Assembly: GCF_040096615.1 (NCBI RefSeq)
Contig: NZ_JBBMEJ010000007.1
Span: 1 to 64,000, forward strand
Length of the DNA stretch: 64,000 nucleotides
Reading direction: 5' to 3'
Origin: Blautia_A aquisgranensis
GTDB lineage: Bacteria > Bacillota > Clostridia > Lachnospirales > Lachnospiraceae
Below are positions 52,641-60,734 of the stretch, piece after piece. The stretch's first letter is position 1. Each line of letters starts with the position of its first letter. The position numbers and the translations under genes were made by a program. The notes below the pieces were generated by a model, which ran no database searches, was not told the DNA's origin, and saw only the letters and a program-made list of their open reading frames with translations.

Positions 52641-52770
52641 AAATAACAAAATCCTTTCAATTATATAATATATGAACATGCCTCTTATTATAATACCATC
52701 GTAAAAATAATAGAATAGTCAAATCCGATGAAATAAAACAAAAAAAATCAAAAATTTTTTAAATTTCTAC

Positions 52771-52799
52771 TTGCATTTCGTAAAAACAGGTGTTAGTAT
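52771..52799 (+). promoter_or_regulatory. rpmJ operon promoter with A/T-rich UP element
   Basis: TTGCAT (52771-52776) and TAGTAT (52794-52799) are spaced by 17 bases, preceded by about 30 bases of A/T tracts. Composition, -35 box and spacing copy the S10 operon promoter at 33179. Confidence 0.8.
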
Positions 52800-52882
52800 A
52801 TATTTCAAGCGCGCAAATACTGTGTATGAGTGCGCCTGTGAAACTGCAGATATGAGACTAATTTACGGAAGGAGGATTTCCA

Positions 52883-52996
52883 GTGAAAGTAAGATCATCT
52901 GTAAAGCCGATCTGCGAGAAGTGCAAGGTCATTAAGAGAAAGGGATCCATCAGAATCATCTGTGAGAACCCGAAGCACAAACAGCGTCAGGGTTGA
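52883..52996 (+). CDS. rpmJ: Large ribosomal subunit protein L36
   Basis: A 37-residue zinc-binding protein with start GTG, eight bases after GGAGG. The sequence begins MKVRSSVKPICEKCK and carries the C-C-C-H zinc ligands (ICEKC, C27, H32). It is the first gene of the alpha-operon half of the split cluster. Confidence 0.97.
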   Translation: MKVRSSVKPICEKCKVIKRKGSIRIICENPKHKQRQG

Positions 52997-52999
52997 TTT

Positions 53000-53303
53000 C
53001 CATATCGGAACTTCTTTGGAATGTTTGTGAAACGTGCGGCTGCAGTATGAAACACCCGGAAGGGTTGTTCTGCTGAGTGAATAATAAGCATGTATTGCCT
53101 AATACCGAGAGGCAACAGCGGTTAAGATCCGCAATTTCGGAAAGGCTGTGATTCGCCAATTACAGCTGGGTGTTTTACCGAGGCACCCCAATTAGGAAAC
53201 TAGAATAGAAAGAGACAGATCGATATGTCCCATTTCACCTTGCGGGAGCAAGTGACATACGATGTGTGAGACTTTCAGAAACAGAAAATGGAGGAAACAG
53301 TAC
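53000..53303 (+). ncRNA. Structured region between rpmJ and rpsM (candidate regulatory RNA)
   Basis: The 307-base gap has no gene but several strong hairpins: GCGG/CCGC (53118-53132), GCTGT..ATT/AAT.ACAGC (53145-53166), GGGTG/CACCC (53168-53188), and a composite stem TATGTC..TCAC.TTGC / GCAA.GTGACATA (53224-53259). In most Firmicutes rpmJ and rpsM are nearly adjacent. An autoregulatory site for a protein of this operon (S4 or S13) is a reasonable inference. Confidence 0.55.
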
Positions 53304-53672
53304 ATGGCTCGTATAGCTGGTGTAGACTTACCAAGAGAGAAACGTATTGAAATCGGTCTTACCTATATTTATGGAATTGGTAGACCAAGCGCAGACAAAA
53401 TTCTTGCTAAAGCAGAGGTTAATCCTGACACACGTGTCAGAGATCTGACTGATGATGAGGTTAAGAGACTGAGCGCTGTTATTGATGAGACAATGACAGT
53501 AGAAGGTGATCTGAGAAGGGAAATCGCCCTTAACATCAAGAGACTGCAGGAGATCGGATGCTACAGAGGTATCCGTCATCGTAAAGGACTCCCGGTTCGT
53601 GGTCAGAAGACTAAGACAAATGCGAGAACTCGCAAGGGACCGAAGAGAACAGTAGCTAACAAGAAGAAATAA
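53304..53672 (+). CDS. rpsM: Small ribosomal subunit protein S13
   Basis: A 122-residue 30S head protein. ARIAGVDLPREKRIEIGLTY and GIRHRKGLPVRGQKTKTNAR are typical. The frame begins 42 bases earlier, but the ATG at 53304 with GGAGG upstream is the family start. Confidence 0.98.
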   Translation: MARIAGVDLPREKRIEIGLTYIYGIGRPSADKILAKAEVNPDTRVRDLTDDEVKRLSAVIDETMTVEGDLRREIALNIKRLQEIGCYRGIRHRKGLPVRGQKTKTNARTRKGPKRTVANKKK

Positions 53673-53727
53673 TTTTTAGATATAACTAATTAATTTCAAT
53701 AAAAGGAAAGTGTAGGTTAGTTTTAAA

Positions 53728-54120
53728 ATGGCAAAAGTTACAAAGAAAACGACAAAACGTCGTGTCAAGAAAAACGTTGAACACGGACAGGCACATATTC
53801 AGTCTTCCTTCAACAATACAATCGTTACACTGACAGATAACGAAGGAAACGCTCTTTCATGGGCAAGTGCCGGTGGTCTTGGATTTAAAGGTTCAAGGAA
53901 ATCTACCCCTTATGCAGCACAGATGGCAGCAGAGACTGCAACAAAGGCTGCTTTAATTCACGGATTAAAAACAGTAGACGTTATGGTAAAAGGCCCGGGC
54001 TCAGGCCGTGAAGCAGCAATCCGTGCGCTTCAGGCATGCGGACTTGAAGTAACCAGCATTCGTGACGTAACTCCGGTTCCTCACAATGGATGCCGTCCAC
54101 CAAAACGCAGAAGAGTCTAA
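53728..54120 (+). CDS. rpsK: Small ribosomal subunit protein S11
   Basis: A 130-residue platform protein. GHAHIQSSFNNTIVTLTD-like (GQAHIQSSFNNTIVTLTD) and PHNGCRPPKRRRV at the C-terminus are characteristic. The upstream binding site is weak (AAGGAAAG, further than usual). Confidence 0.98.
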   Translation: MAKVTKKTTKRRVKKNVEHGQAHIQSSFNNTIVTLTDNEGNALSWASAGGLGFKGSRKSTPYAAQMAAETATKAALIHGLKTVDVMVKGPGSGREAAIRALQACGLEVTSIRDVTPVPHNGCRPPKRRRV

Positions 54121-54136
54121 TTAGGAGGTAGTTGAA

Positions 54137-54730
54137 ATGGCAGTAAATAGAGTGCCTGTTCTGAAAAGATGCAGATCCCTTGGCCTGGATCCAATTTACT
54201 TAGGAATTGATAAGAAGTCCACAAGACAGTTAAAACGTGCAAACCGTAAGGTATCTGAGTACGGTCTTCAGCTGAAAGAGAAACAGAAAGCTAAATTCAT
54301 CTACGGAGTACTTGAGAAACCTTTCCGTAACTACTACAAGAAAGCCGACAGAATGCAGGGCCAGACAGGTGAGAACCTTATGGTTATGCTTGAAAGCAGA
54401 CTTGACAACGTTGTTTTCCGTATGGGATTCGCAAGAACAAGAAGAGAGGCTCGTCAGATCGTAGATCACAAGCACGTACTTGTTAACGGAAAATGCGTAA
54501 ACATTCCGTCCTACCTGTGCAAGGCCGGAGATACAATTGAGATCAGAGAGAAGAGCAAAGGTTCTGAGAGATATAAGGGAATCCTTGAGGTTACTGGTGG
54601 AAGACTTGTTCCGGAGTGGATCGATGTTGACCAGGAGAACCTGAAAGGTGCTATCAAAGAGCTTCCTACAAGAGAGCAGATTGATGTTCCTGTAAACGAG
54701 ATGCTTATCGTCGAGCTGTATTCTAAATAA
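54137..54730 (+). CDS. rpsD: Small ribosomal subunit protein S4
   Basis: A 197-residue assembly-initiating protein with an S4 RNA-binding domain (about 88-150, ESRLDNVVFRMGFARTRREA). No zinc-type Cys cluster is present at the N-terminus. S4 is a translational repressor of this operon in several bacteria. AGGAGG precedes the ATG. Confidence 0.98.
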   Translation: MAVNRVPVLKRCRSLGLDPIYLGIDKKSTRQLKRANRKVSEYGLQLKEKQKAKFIYGVLEKPFRNYYKKADRMQGQTGENLMVMLESRLDNVVFRMGFARTRREARQIVDHKHVLVNGKCVNIPSYLCKAGDTIEIREKSKGSERYKGILEVTGGRLVPEWIDVDQENLKGAIKELPTREQIDVPVNEMLIVELYSK

Positions 54731-54814
54731 TTAGCAGCTATTCACTGTGTTTATAGTTGTAAAAATTGGTAATACCCTCGAAAGTTGATTAACCCAGAAG
54801 GAGGGAACCTTATA

Positions 54815-55774
54815 GTGTTTGATTTCAATAAACCAAAAATCGAAATTACCGAAATATCCGAAGATAAGAAGTTTGGAAGATTCGTTGTAGAGCCTCTTGA
54901 GAGAGGTTATGGTACTACCCTTGGCAATTCTTTGAGAAGAATTATGCTGTCCTCCCTTCCGGGAGCTGCAGTAAGCCAGGTGAAGATTGATGGTGTACTT
55001 CATGAATTCAGCTCTATTCCGGGCGTGAAGGAAGATGTAACTGAGATCATCATGAATCTGAAATCTCTTGCCATCAAGAATAACAGCAGTGATAATGAGC
55101 CGAAAACCGCATACATCGAGTGTGAGGGCGCAGGCGTTGTTACAGCAGCTGATATTCAGGCAGATCAGGATATTGAGATCATGAACCCGGATCAGGTAAT
55201 CGCAACCCTGAACGGCGGAAAAGACTGCAGACTGGCCATGGAACTTACCATTACCAAGGGACGTGGTTATATCAGCGCAGACAAAGGCAAAACCGATGAC
55301 ATGCCGATCGGTGTGATCGCAGTTGATGCGATCTACACTCCGGTTGACAGAGTCAACATGATCGTAGAGAATACACGTGTTGGTCAGGTAACTGACTTCG
55401 ACAAGCTTACACTGGATGTATACACCAATGGAACACTTGATCCGGACGAAGCAGTAAGCCTTGCAGCTAAGGTTCTCAGCGAGCATTTAAGCCTTTTCAT
55501 CGATCTTTCCGAGAATGCTAAGACCGCAGAGGTTATGATCGAGAAAGAAGATAATGAGAAGGAAAAAGTTCTGGAGATGAGCATTGATGAGCTTGAGCTC
55601 TCTGTTCGTTCCTATAACTGCCTCAAGAGAGCCGGTATCAATACGGTTGAGGAATTATGTAACAAGACTTCTGATGATATGATGAAGGTTCGTAATCTGG
55701 GCCGTAAATCATTAGAGGAAGTACTTGCGAAACTCAAAGAGCTGGGACTTCAGCTCCAGCCAACAGAAGAGTAA
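54815..55774 (+). CDS. rpoA: RNA polymerase alpha subunit
   Basis: A 319-residue protein with the N-terminal assembly domain (PLERGYGTTLGNSLRRIMLS) and a C-terminal UP-element-binding domain (LELSVRSYNCLKRAGINTVE). The GTG at 54815 has AAGGAGGG at ideal spacing; the upstream TTG at 54785 overlaps no binding site and is rejected. Confidence 0.98.
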   Translation: MFDFNKPKIEITEISEDKKFGRFVVEPLERGYGTTLGNSLRRIMLSSLPGAAVSQVKIDGVLHEFSSIPGVKEDVTEIIMNLKSLAIKNNSSDNEPKTAYIECEGAGVVTAADIQADQDIEIMNPDQVIATLNGGKDCRLAMELTITKGRGYISADKGKTDDMPIGVIAVDAIYTPVDRVNMIVENTRVGQVTDFDKLTLDVYTNGTLDPDEAVSLAAKVLSEHLSLFIDLSENAKTAEVMIEKEDNEKEKVLEMSIDELELSVRSYNCLKRAGINTVEELCNKTSDDMMKVRNLGRKSLEEVLAKLKELGLQLQPTEE

Positions 55775-55780
55775 TTAACG

Positions 55781-55893
55781 CTCCGGTACCAGCAGATTCT
55801 TAAGGAATCTGCACACTGCCGGAGATTTTGAATAGTGAGTGGGGTGTCAGCAGCAGGACAGTAAGACCGAACAAGCATGTCCTGGTGTCCCAC
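55781..55893 (+). promoter_or_regulatory. Two strong hairpins between rpoA and rplQ
   Basis: The first stem is CTCCGG..GCAGATTC / GAATCTGC..CCGGAG (55781-55824) with a five-base apical loop. The second is GTGGG..CAGGACA / TGTCCTG..CCCAC (55839-55893), ending 17 bases before the rplQ start. No T-run follows either. They may limit read-through or bind a ribosomal protein. Confidence 0.6.
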
Positions 55894-55910
55894 AGATGGA
55901 GGATAATAAA

Positions 55911-56447
55911 ATGGCAAAATATAGAAAATTAAGCAGAACATCTAACCAGAGAAAAGCACTCCTGAGAAATCAGGTTACTAACCTTCTTCATCACGGAAAA
56001 ATCGTGACAACAGAAGCTAAGGCTAAAGAGATCCGCAAGATCGCTGAGGGACTTATCGCTATGGCTGTACGTGAGAAAGACAATTTCGAGACAGTTACAG
56101 TAACAGCTAAGGTTGCTCGTAAAGATGCTGACGGAAAACGTGTGAAAGAAGTCGTAGACGGAAAGAAGAAAACAGTTTACGATGAAGTTCAGAAAGAGAT
56201 CAAGAAAGATGCTCCTTCCAGACTTCATGCACGTCGTGAGATGCTCAAAGTTTTCTATCCTGTAACAGAAGTTCCTACTAAGGGCGCTGGCAAGAAGAAA
56301 AACACAAAAGAGATCGACATGGTTGACAAGATGTTCAGCGAGATCGCTCCGAAATATGCTGATCGTAACGGTGGTTACACAAGAATCGTTAAGATCGGAC
56401 AGCGTAAGGGCGATGCTGCTATGGAAGTTCTTATCGAGCTCGTATAA
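55911..56447 (+). CDS. rplQ: Large ribosomal subunit protein L17
   Basis: A 178-residue protein; typical bacterial L17 has about 120-130. The N-terminus (KYRKLSRTSNQRKALLRNQV) and C-terminus (GGYTRIVKIGQRKGDAAMEV) are normal. The extra length is a Lys-rich insertion near residues 65-135. The ATG at 55911 with GGAGG upstream is chosen over a longer frame that runs through the hairpin region. Confidence 0.97.
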   Translation: MAKYRKLSRTSNQRKALLRNQVTNLLHHGKIVTTEAKAKEIRKIAEGLIAMAVREKDNFETVTVTAKVARKDADGKRVKEVVDGKKKTVYDEVQKEIKKDAPSRLHARREMLKVFYPVTEVPTKGAGKKKNTKEIDMVDKMFSEIAPKYADRNGGYTRIVKIGQRKGDAAMEVLIELV

Positions 56448-56467
56448 TTATTATTTTGACCTTTTTA

Positions 56468-56503
56468 GAGGACATTTGCAGAAATGCAGATGTCCTTTTT
56501 TGT
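56468..56503 (+). terminator. Terminator of the alpha operon
   Basis: AGGACATTTGCA and TGCAGATGTCCT form a stem with a GAAA loop, followed by TTTTTT. Confidence 0.9.
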
Positions 56504-56589
56504 ATCCCTTAAAGAGCGAAAAAATGCAGAAATGGTGGATTTACGACCATAATTTACATCAAGAAAGTAAAATATGAGTAATAAATCAT

Positions 56590-56597
56590 GGTATAAT
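56590..56597 (+). promoter_or_regulatory. Extended -10 promoter of the response regulator remnant
   Basis: TGG-TATAAT fits an extended -10 element; no good -35 is present. It lies about 48 bases before the ATG of the remnant. Confidence 0.5.
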
Positions 56598-56644
56598 ATA
56601 TAGAACAGAAGATACAATGACGGAATAAAAGGGGATACATAAAT

Positions 56645-56917
56645 ATGACGATGATGACCATTGCCATTTGTGACGATATGCAGGCAGATGCCAGGAAACT
56701 TTACAAACAGCTTGAGCGAGTCGTTCCAGGGTCAGAAATTCGGATATTTAAAAGCGGAGAGCTTTTATTGGAAGAAATGGAGCGGATCACAGGAGCCAGG
56801 ACAGACAGTTTCCGGATTGGTGAGCATGTGATACCGATTTCTCGTTCCTACAACAAAACCGCGCATGCAAGACATGATGACTATCTGCAATTACAGCAGG
56901 AAGAGATTGGAGAATAG
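56645..56917 (+). pseudogene. LytTR-type response regulator with a large in-frame deletion
   Basis: The first 50 residues (TIAICDDMQADARKLYKQLE, then SGELLLEEME) are the start of a receiver domain with its acidic pocket. The last 40 (FRIGEHVIPISRSYNKTAHA) are the end of a LytTR DNA-binding domain. The phosphorylatable Asp, the rest of the receiver and most of LytTR, about 150 residues, are missing, yet the frame is open. AAAGGGGATACATAAAT precedes the ATG. It cannot work as a normal regulator. Confidence 0.78.
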
Positions 56918-57002
56918 TCCTCCTTGATTTTTATTCCTTTTTAGCGTACAATCGGTAATGTACAAAAAATAAAAGTACGGATACGCGAAAGGATGATAAA
57001 GA

Positions 57003-57158
57003 TGGTCGGCAGAATTTCTGGTACTACCGGACAGATTAAATATACGAACAGTTCAGATGTACAGTCTGGATATAATAAACTTGCAGAAGATATGAAGAAA
57101 GACATGGAAGGAATGTTTTCCTTTACATCTTGTGCATTTTTTTGTTGCCCGAAATGAT
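57003..57158 (+). CDS. 51-residue ORF, uncertain
   Basis: It starts MVGRISGTTGQIKYTNSSDV with AAAGGATGATAAAG upstream. It ends with a Cys/Phe-rich tail (CAFFCCPK) that looks unlike its beginning. It may be the 5' end of a lost gene joined to unrelated sequence. No family recognised. Confidence 0.35.
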
Positions 57159-58008
57159 CCGCCGTTTTTTACTGACAGTGGAGATACTGATACTGTCACT
57201 GTTCATTCTTGGAGGAAGTTATGCAATCCCACAGACTGCAGCTGCCAGAACCCCGGAATTTTCATGGACAGATAACAGAACGATCGCACATGCACTTGGC
57301 GGTTTTGCTGGCAGAGAGTATCTGAACTGCCGGGAAGGCTTTCTGGATATGTACCGCCGGGGAGTTCGGCTTTTTGAGCTGGATCTTTCCAAAACTTCGG
57401 ACGGGGTATGGGTATGCCGCCACAACTGGAATGAACCTATGGGACAGTGGAATGGTAAAGAAAAAAAAGTCCTTACAGAGAAGCAGTTTAAGGAAAGTAA
57501 GATATATGGCAAATACACACCCATGACGCTGGAAGATTTTTTTCTGCTCCTTAAGGATTATCCGGATGCGTTTGTGATGATCGATTCCAAACAGTATTCC
57601 CTGCGGAATTACCAGAGAACTCTGGAAGATTATTATGAATACGTGGAGACAGCCAGGGCGGTAGGGGCAGAGGATGTTCTGAACCAGATTATTCCGGAAA
57701 TTTACAGTCAGGCCATGTTTGCCGGAACTGCAATGATCTATACATTTCCCTCGTATATTTATTCACTCTGGCAGGAATACTCAGAAGAAGATCTGGAGGA
57801 GATTGCTTCTTTCTGCCACGAGAAAGGGATAGGTGCTGCAACGATCTATTGGAAATACTGGTCGGAAGAGGCAGAGCAGATTTTTGAAAATCTGGGAATA
57901 CGGCTTTATGTGTATACGGTAAATGACCGAAACCAGGCAAGAGGATATCTTTCTGAAGGTGCAGAAGGAATCTGTACAGATTTTCTCACAGGAGAGGATT
58001 TGTGGTAA
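57154..58008 (+). CDS. Glycerophosphodiester phosphodiesterase-like protein
   Basis: A 284-residue exported or membrane-anchored TIM-barrel protein. An N-terminal hydrophobic segment (about 5-25) precedes a GDPD-like domain with IAHALGG, ELDLSKTSDGVWVCRHNW (Glu-x-Asp and His) and the late VNDRNQARG and GICTDF. It would hydrolyse glycerophosphodiesters or related polar-lipid head groups. No Shine-Dalgarno sequence is visible before the ATG at 57154; a TTG at 57130 is an alternative. The 5' region may have been altered, as with the neighbouring remnants. Confidence 0.82.
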   Translation: MIRRFLLTVEILILSLFILGGSYAIPQTAAARTPEFSWTDNRTIAHALGGFAGREYLNCREGFLDMYRRGVRLFELDLSKTSDGVWVCRHNWNEPMGQWNGKEKKVLTEKQFKESKIYGKYTPMTLEDFFLLLKDYPDAFVMIDSKQYSLRNYQRTLEDYYEYVETARAVGAEDVLNQIIPEIYSQAMFAGTAMIYTFPSYIYSLWQEYSEEDLEEIASFCHEKGIGAATIYWKYWSEEAEQIFENLGIRLYVYTVNDRNQARGYLSEGAEGICTDFLTGEDLW

Positions 58009-58039
58009 AAAGAAATAAAAACAAAGGAAACAGACGATT

Positions 58040-59374
58040 ATGAAAATAAGAACAAGCATTGCTGTGACAGCAGCAAAGATCACAGGATATGTCTGCAAAC
58101 TTATGGGACGACAGGGAGTGACCTGGGCCGGTAAGATCGCATTGAAGATATGTCCGGATATTCTGGAGGAACTTTCTTCCCAGGTAAGAGAAAAGATATT
58201 CGTAGTATGTGGAACCAATGGAAAGACAACCACTAACAATATGCTCTGTGCTGCACTGGAAGCAGAGGGGAAAAAAGTTATCTGCAACCATACCGGTTCC
58301 AACATGCTTAACGGGGTTGTGGCAGCGTTCGTACTTGGGGCGAAGCCAAGCGGGAAGCTGGACGCAGATTATGCCTGTATCGAGGTGGATGAGGCATCTA
58401 CAAGGCATGTATTCACGAAGATCAATCCGGATTACATGGTTATGACCAATTTGTTCCGCGATCAGCTGGATCGTTATGGCGAAATTGATATTACCATGAA
58501 TATTCTGGAGGAGATGATGAAAAAGGTTCCTGATATGAAAGTGATCGTCAACGGAGATGATGCACTTTCCGCATATCTTGCCATGGACTGCGGCAATCCA
58601 TATGTGACTTACGGAATCAGCAAGCCGGTAATTCAGAACAAGACAAACGAAATCCGCGAAGGACGTTTCTGCAAGCGCTGCGGCGAGAAGCTGATTTACA
58701 GCTTTTATCATTATAGCCAGCTTGGGGATTACAGATGTCCGAAATGCGGCTTCAAACGTCCGGAGATCAATTTTGATGCCACAGATGTGAAAGTAGATGA
58801 CCAGATTGCTTTTACCGTTGAGGATAAGCACATCGTGGCTAATTATAAAGGTTTCTATAATGTATATAATATTCTGGCGGCGTATGCAGGCATCCGTACT
58901 GCCGGTTTTGCGGCAGAGCATTTTAATGATATGCTGAAGAAATTTAATCCGGAAAACGGACGTAATGAGCAGTTTCGGATCAAGGGTGCCAGCGTGATCC
59001 TGAATCTGGCCAAGAATCCGGCAGGCTTTAACCAGAATATTTCTGCTGTGATGCAGGACGAGTCACCGAAGGATATTATTATCGTGATCAATGACAATGC
59101 CCAGGATGGAAAAGACATCTCCTGGCTCTGGGATGTGGATTTTGATCTGTTTGGAGGAGAAAGCATCAACTCGATCACAGTCAGCGGAATCCGCTGCCAG
59201 GATATGCGTCTCCGTCTGAAATATGTGGATATTCCGTCCATGCTGGAAAATGATGTGGAGACTGCGATTCGTAAGAGGATTGAGGATGGAACAGGCAATC
59301 TCTATGTACTGGTAAACTATACGGCGCTGTTTGGCACCAGAAATATTCTGAAGAAACTGGAGGGTGAGAAATGA
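58040..59374 (+). CDS. murT: Lipid II isoglutaminyl synthase, MurT subunit
   Basis: A 444-residue Mur-ligase-like enzyme. With GatD it amidates D-Glu of lipid II to D-isoglutamine. The P-loop CGTNGKTTTNNM, a zinc-ribbon-like insert (CKRCGEKL and CPKCGF) and the C-terminal DUF1727 domain (about 320-440) are all visible. It overlaps gatD by four bases (ATGA). Confidence 0.95.
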   Translation: MKIRTSIAVTAAKITGYVCKLMGRQGVTWAGKIALKICPDILEELSSQVREKIFVVCGTNGKTTTNNMLCAALEAEGKKVICNHTGSNMLNGVVAAFVLGAKPSGKLDADYACIEVDEASTRHVFTKINPDYMVMTNLFRDQLDRYGEIDITMNILEEMMKKVPDMKVIVNGDDALSAYLAMDCGNPYVTYGISKPVIQNKTNEIREGRFCKRCGEKLIYSFYHYSQLGDYRCPKCGFKRPEINFDATDVKVDDQIAFTVEDKHIVANYKGFYNVYNILAAYAGIRTAGFAAEHFNDMLKKFNPENGRNEQFRIKGASVILNLAKNPAGFNQNISAVMQDESPKDIIIVINDNAQDGKDISWLWDVDFDLFGGESINSITVSGIRCQDMRLRLKYVDIPSMLENDVETAIRKRIEDGTGNLYVLVNYTALFGTRNILKKLEGEK

Positions 59375-60099
59375 AGATAACGATTGGACATTTATATCCG
59401 GATCTTCTGAACCTTTACGGTGACAGAGGAAATATTCAGTGCCTGATGAAAAGATGTCTCTGGAGAGGAATTGATGCAGAGACGATCGCTTTTGAACTTG
59501 GTGATGAAATAGATTTTTCCAAACTGGATATCGTGCTTCTAGGAGGCGGTTCTGACAGGGAGCAGATGCTCGTATGTGAAAAATTAAAAGAAATTCAGAA
59601 AGATTTTAAGGCGTATGTGGAGGACAATGGTGTTGTGATCGCCATTTGCGGCGGATATCAGCTCCTTGGTAATTATTACAAGACAGACCAGGGAATGATC
59701 GAAGGACTGAAGCTGGTAGATATGAGCACAGAGCAGGGTAAGGGCCGTCTGATCGGAAATATCGTGATGAAGAGCGATCTTTTTGATATGCCGATCGTAG
59801 GATTTGAAAATCATGGAGGACGTACCACCATCGGAAATAACCGTCCTCTCGGAAAGGTCCTTGCAGGTTACGGCAATGATGGACAGTCAGGCGAAGAAGG
59901 CGTGGTATACAAGAACGTGATCGGTACCTATCTGCATGGTCCGCTTCTTCCGAAGAATCCACAGCTTGCGGATCTTCTGATCAGCCGTGCGCTGGAGAGA
60001 AAATACGGGAAAAAGATCGAACTTGAGAAACTGGATGACAGCGAGGAGCAGGAGGCAAACTCCTATATCTTCCATCGCTTTGTAAAAAACGAAGGATAA
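59371..60099 (+). CDS. gatD: Lipid II isoglutaminyl synthase, GatD glutaminase subunit
   Basis: A 242-residue class I glutamine amidotransferase of the CobB/CobQ type. The nucleophile Cys is in AICGGYQLLG, the His in YLHGPLLPKNP, and LYGDRGN is conserved near the start. It supplies ammonia to MurT. The start overlaps murT. Confidence 0.95.
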   Translation: MKITIGHLYPDLLNLYGDRGNIQCLMKRCLWRGIDAETIAFELGDEIDFSKLDIVLLGGGSDREQMLVCEKLKEIQKDFKAYVEDNGVVIAICGGYQLLGNYYKTDQGMIEGLKLVDMSTEQGKGRLIGNIVMKSDLFDMPIVGFENHGGRTTIGNNRPLGKVLAGYGNDGQSGEEGVVYKNVIGTYLHGPLLPKNPQLADLLISRALERKYGKKIELEKLDDSEEQEANSYIFHRFVKNEG

Positions 60100-60109
60100 A
60101 GAGGTCAGT

Positions 60110-60721
60110 ATGGCGAAATCAAACAATCAGAAAGCGAAGATCCTGTATCTGGAAAAAATGCTTAAAGAAACAGGGGAGCACCATGCGTTATCCATGCAGG
60201 AGATCCTGGAGACTCTGAGGGAATATGGGATAAGTGCAGAGCGGAAAAGTATTTATGCTGATGTGGAGGTTTTGAGGGCTTTCGGAATGGATATCCGTTA
60301 TACAAGAGAACGGCCGGGCGGATATTATCTTTACGGAAATGCAGACATAAAAGAGAAACCTGTTCGGAAGATACCGGCATCAGAAACAGAGCCGAAGTCT
60401 GAACCGCTTCAGGAAACCCGTTCTGTATGTGGCTATGAAGAACTGCTTGCAGCTTCCGCAAAAAGTATAAAAAGAGAGATGAAGCTTCTGTGCGCCGGTG
60501 GCGTACAGGCAGAGATTCGCGATTATTTCAGGGATAACGCAGAATATAAGATTAAGGACAGTGGAGATCTGATGATAACAGCAGAGCTTCCTGAAAATAT
60601 GAAATTTTATGGCTGGCTGACAGGAATGGGCGGAAGTGTACGCATACTCAAGCCCAGGAAATCAGCGTTGGCCTATAGAGACTATCTGAAATCACTGGCA
60701 AGGGAATATAAAGGCTTATAG
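60110..60721 (+). CDS. Short WYL-type transcriptional regulator
   Basis: A 203-residue protein. An N-terminal winged helix (about 10-75, LETLREYGISAERKSIYADV) ends with the GGYYLYG linker typical of WYL regulators. The C-terminus (about 155-200) resembles a WCX domain (AELPENMKFYGWLTGMGGSV). The WYL domain itself, expected between them, is absent or replaced by a Pro/Glu-rich linker and a helical segment. It may be a natural short family or a deletion product. It follows gatD by ten bases. Confidence 0.75.
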   Translation: MAKSNNQKAKILYLEKMLKETGEHHALSMQEILETLREYGISAERKSIYADVEVLRAFGMDIRYTRERPGGYYLYGNADIKEKPVRKIPASETEPKSEPLQETRSVCGYEELLAASAKSIKREMKLLCAGGVQAEIRDYFRDNAEYKIKDSGDLMITAELPENMKFYGWLTGMGGSVRILKPRKSALAYRDYLKSLAREYKGL

Positions 60722-60734
60722 GAGAGATTTGACA

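Noticed and set aside
45864..52770. Prophage or integrative element in the ribosomal protein cluster
   Set aside because: No integrase, transposase, phage gene or flanking repeat was seen; the genes are metabolic and surface types.
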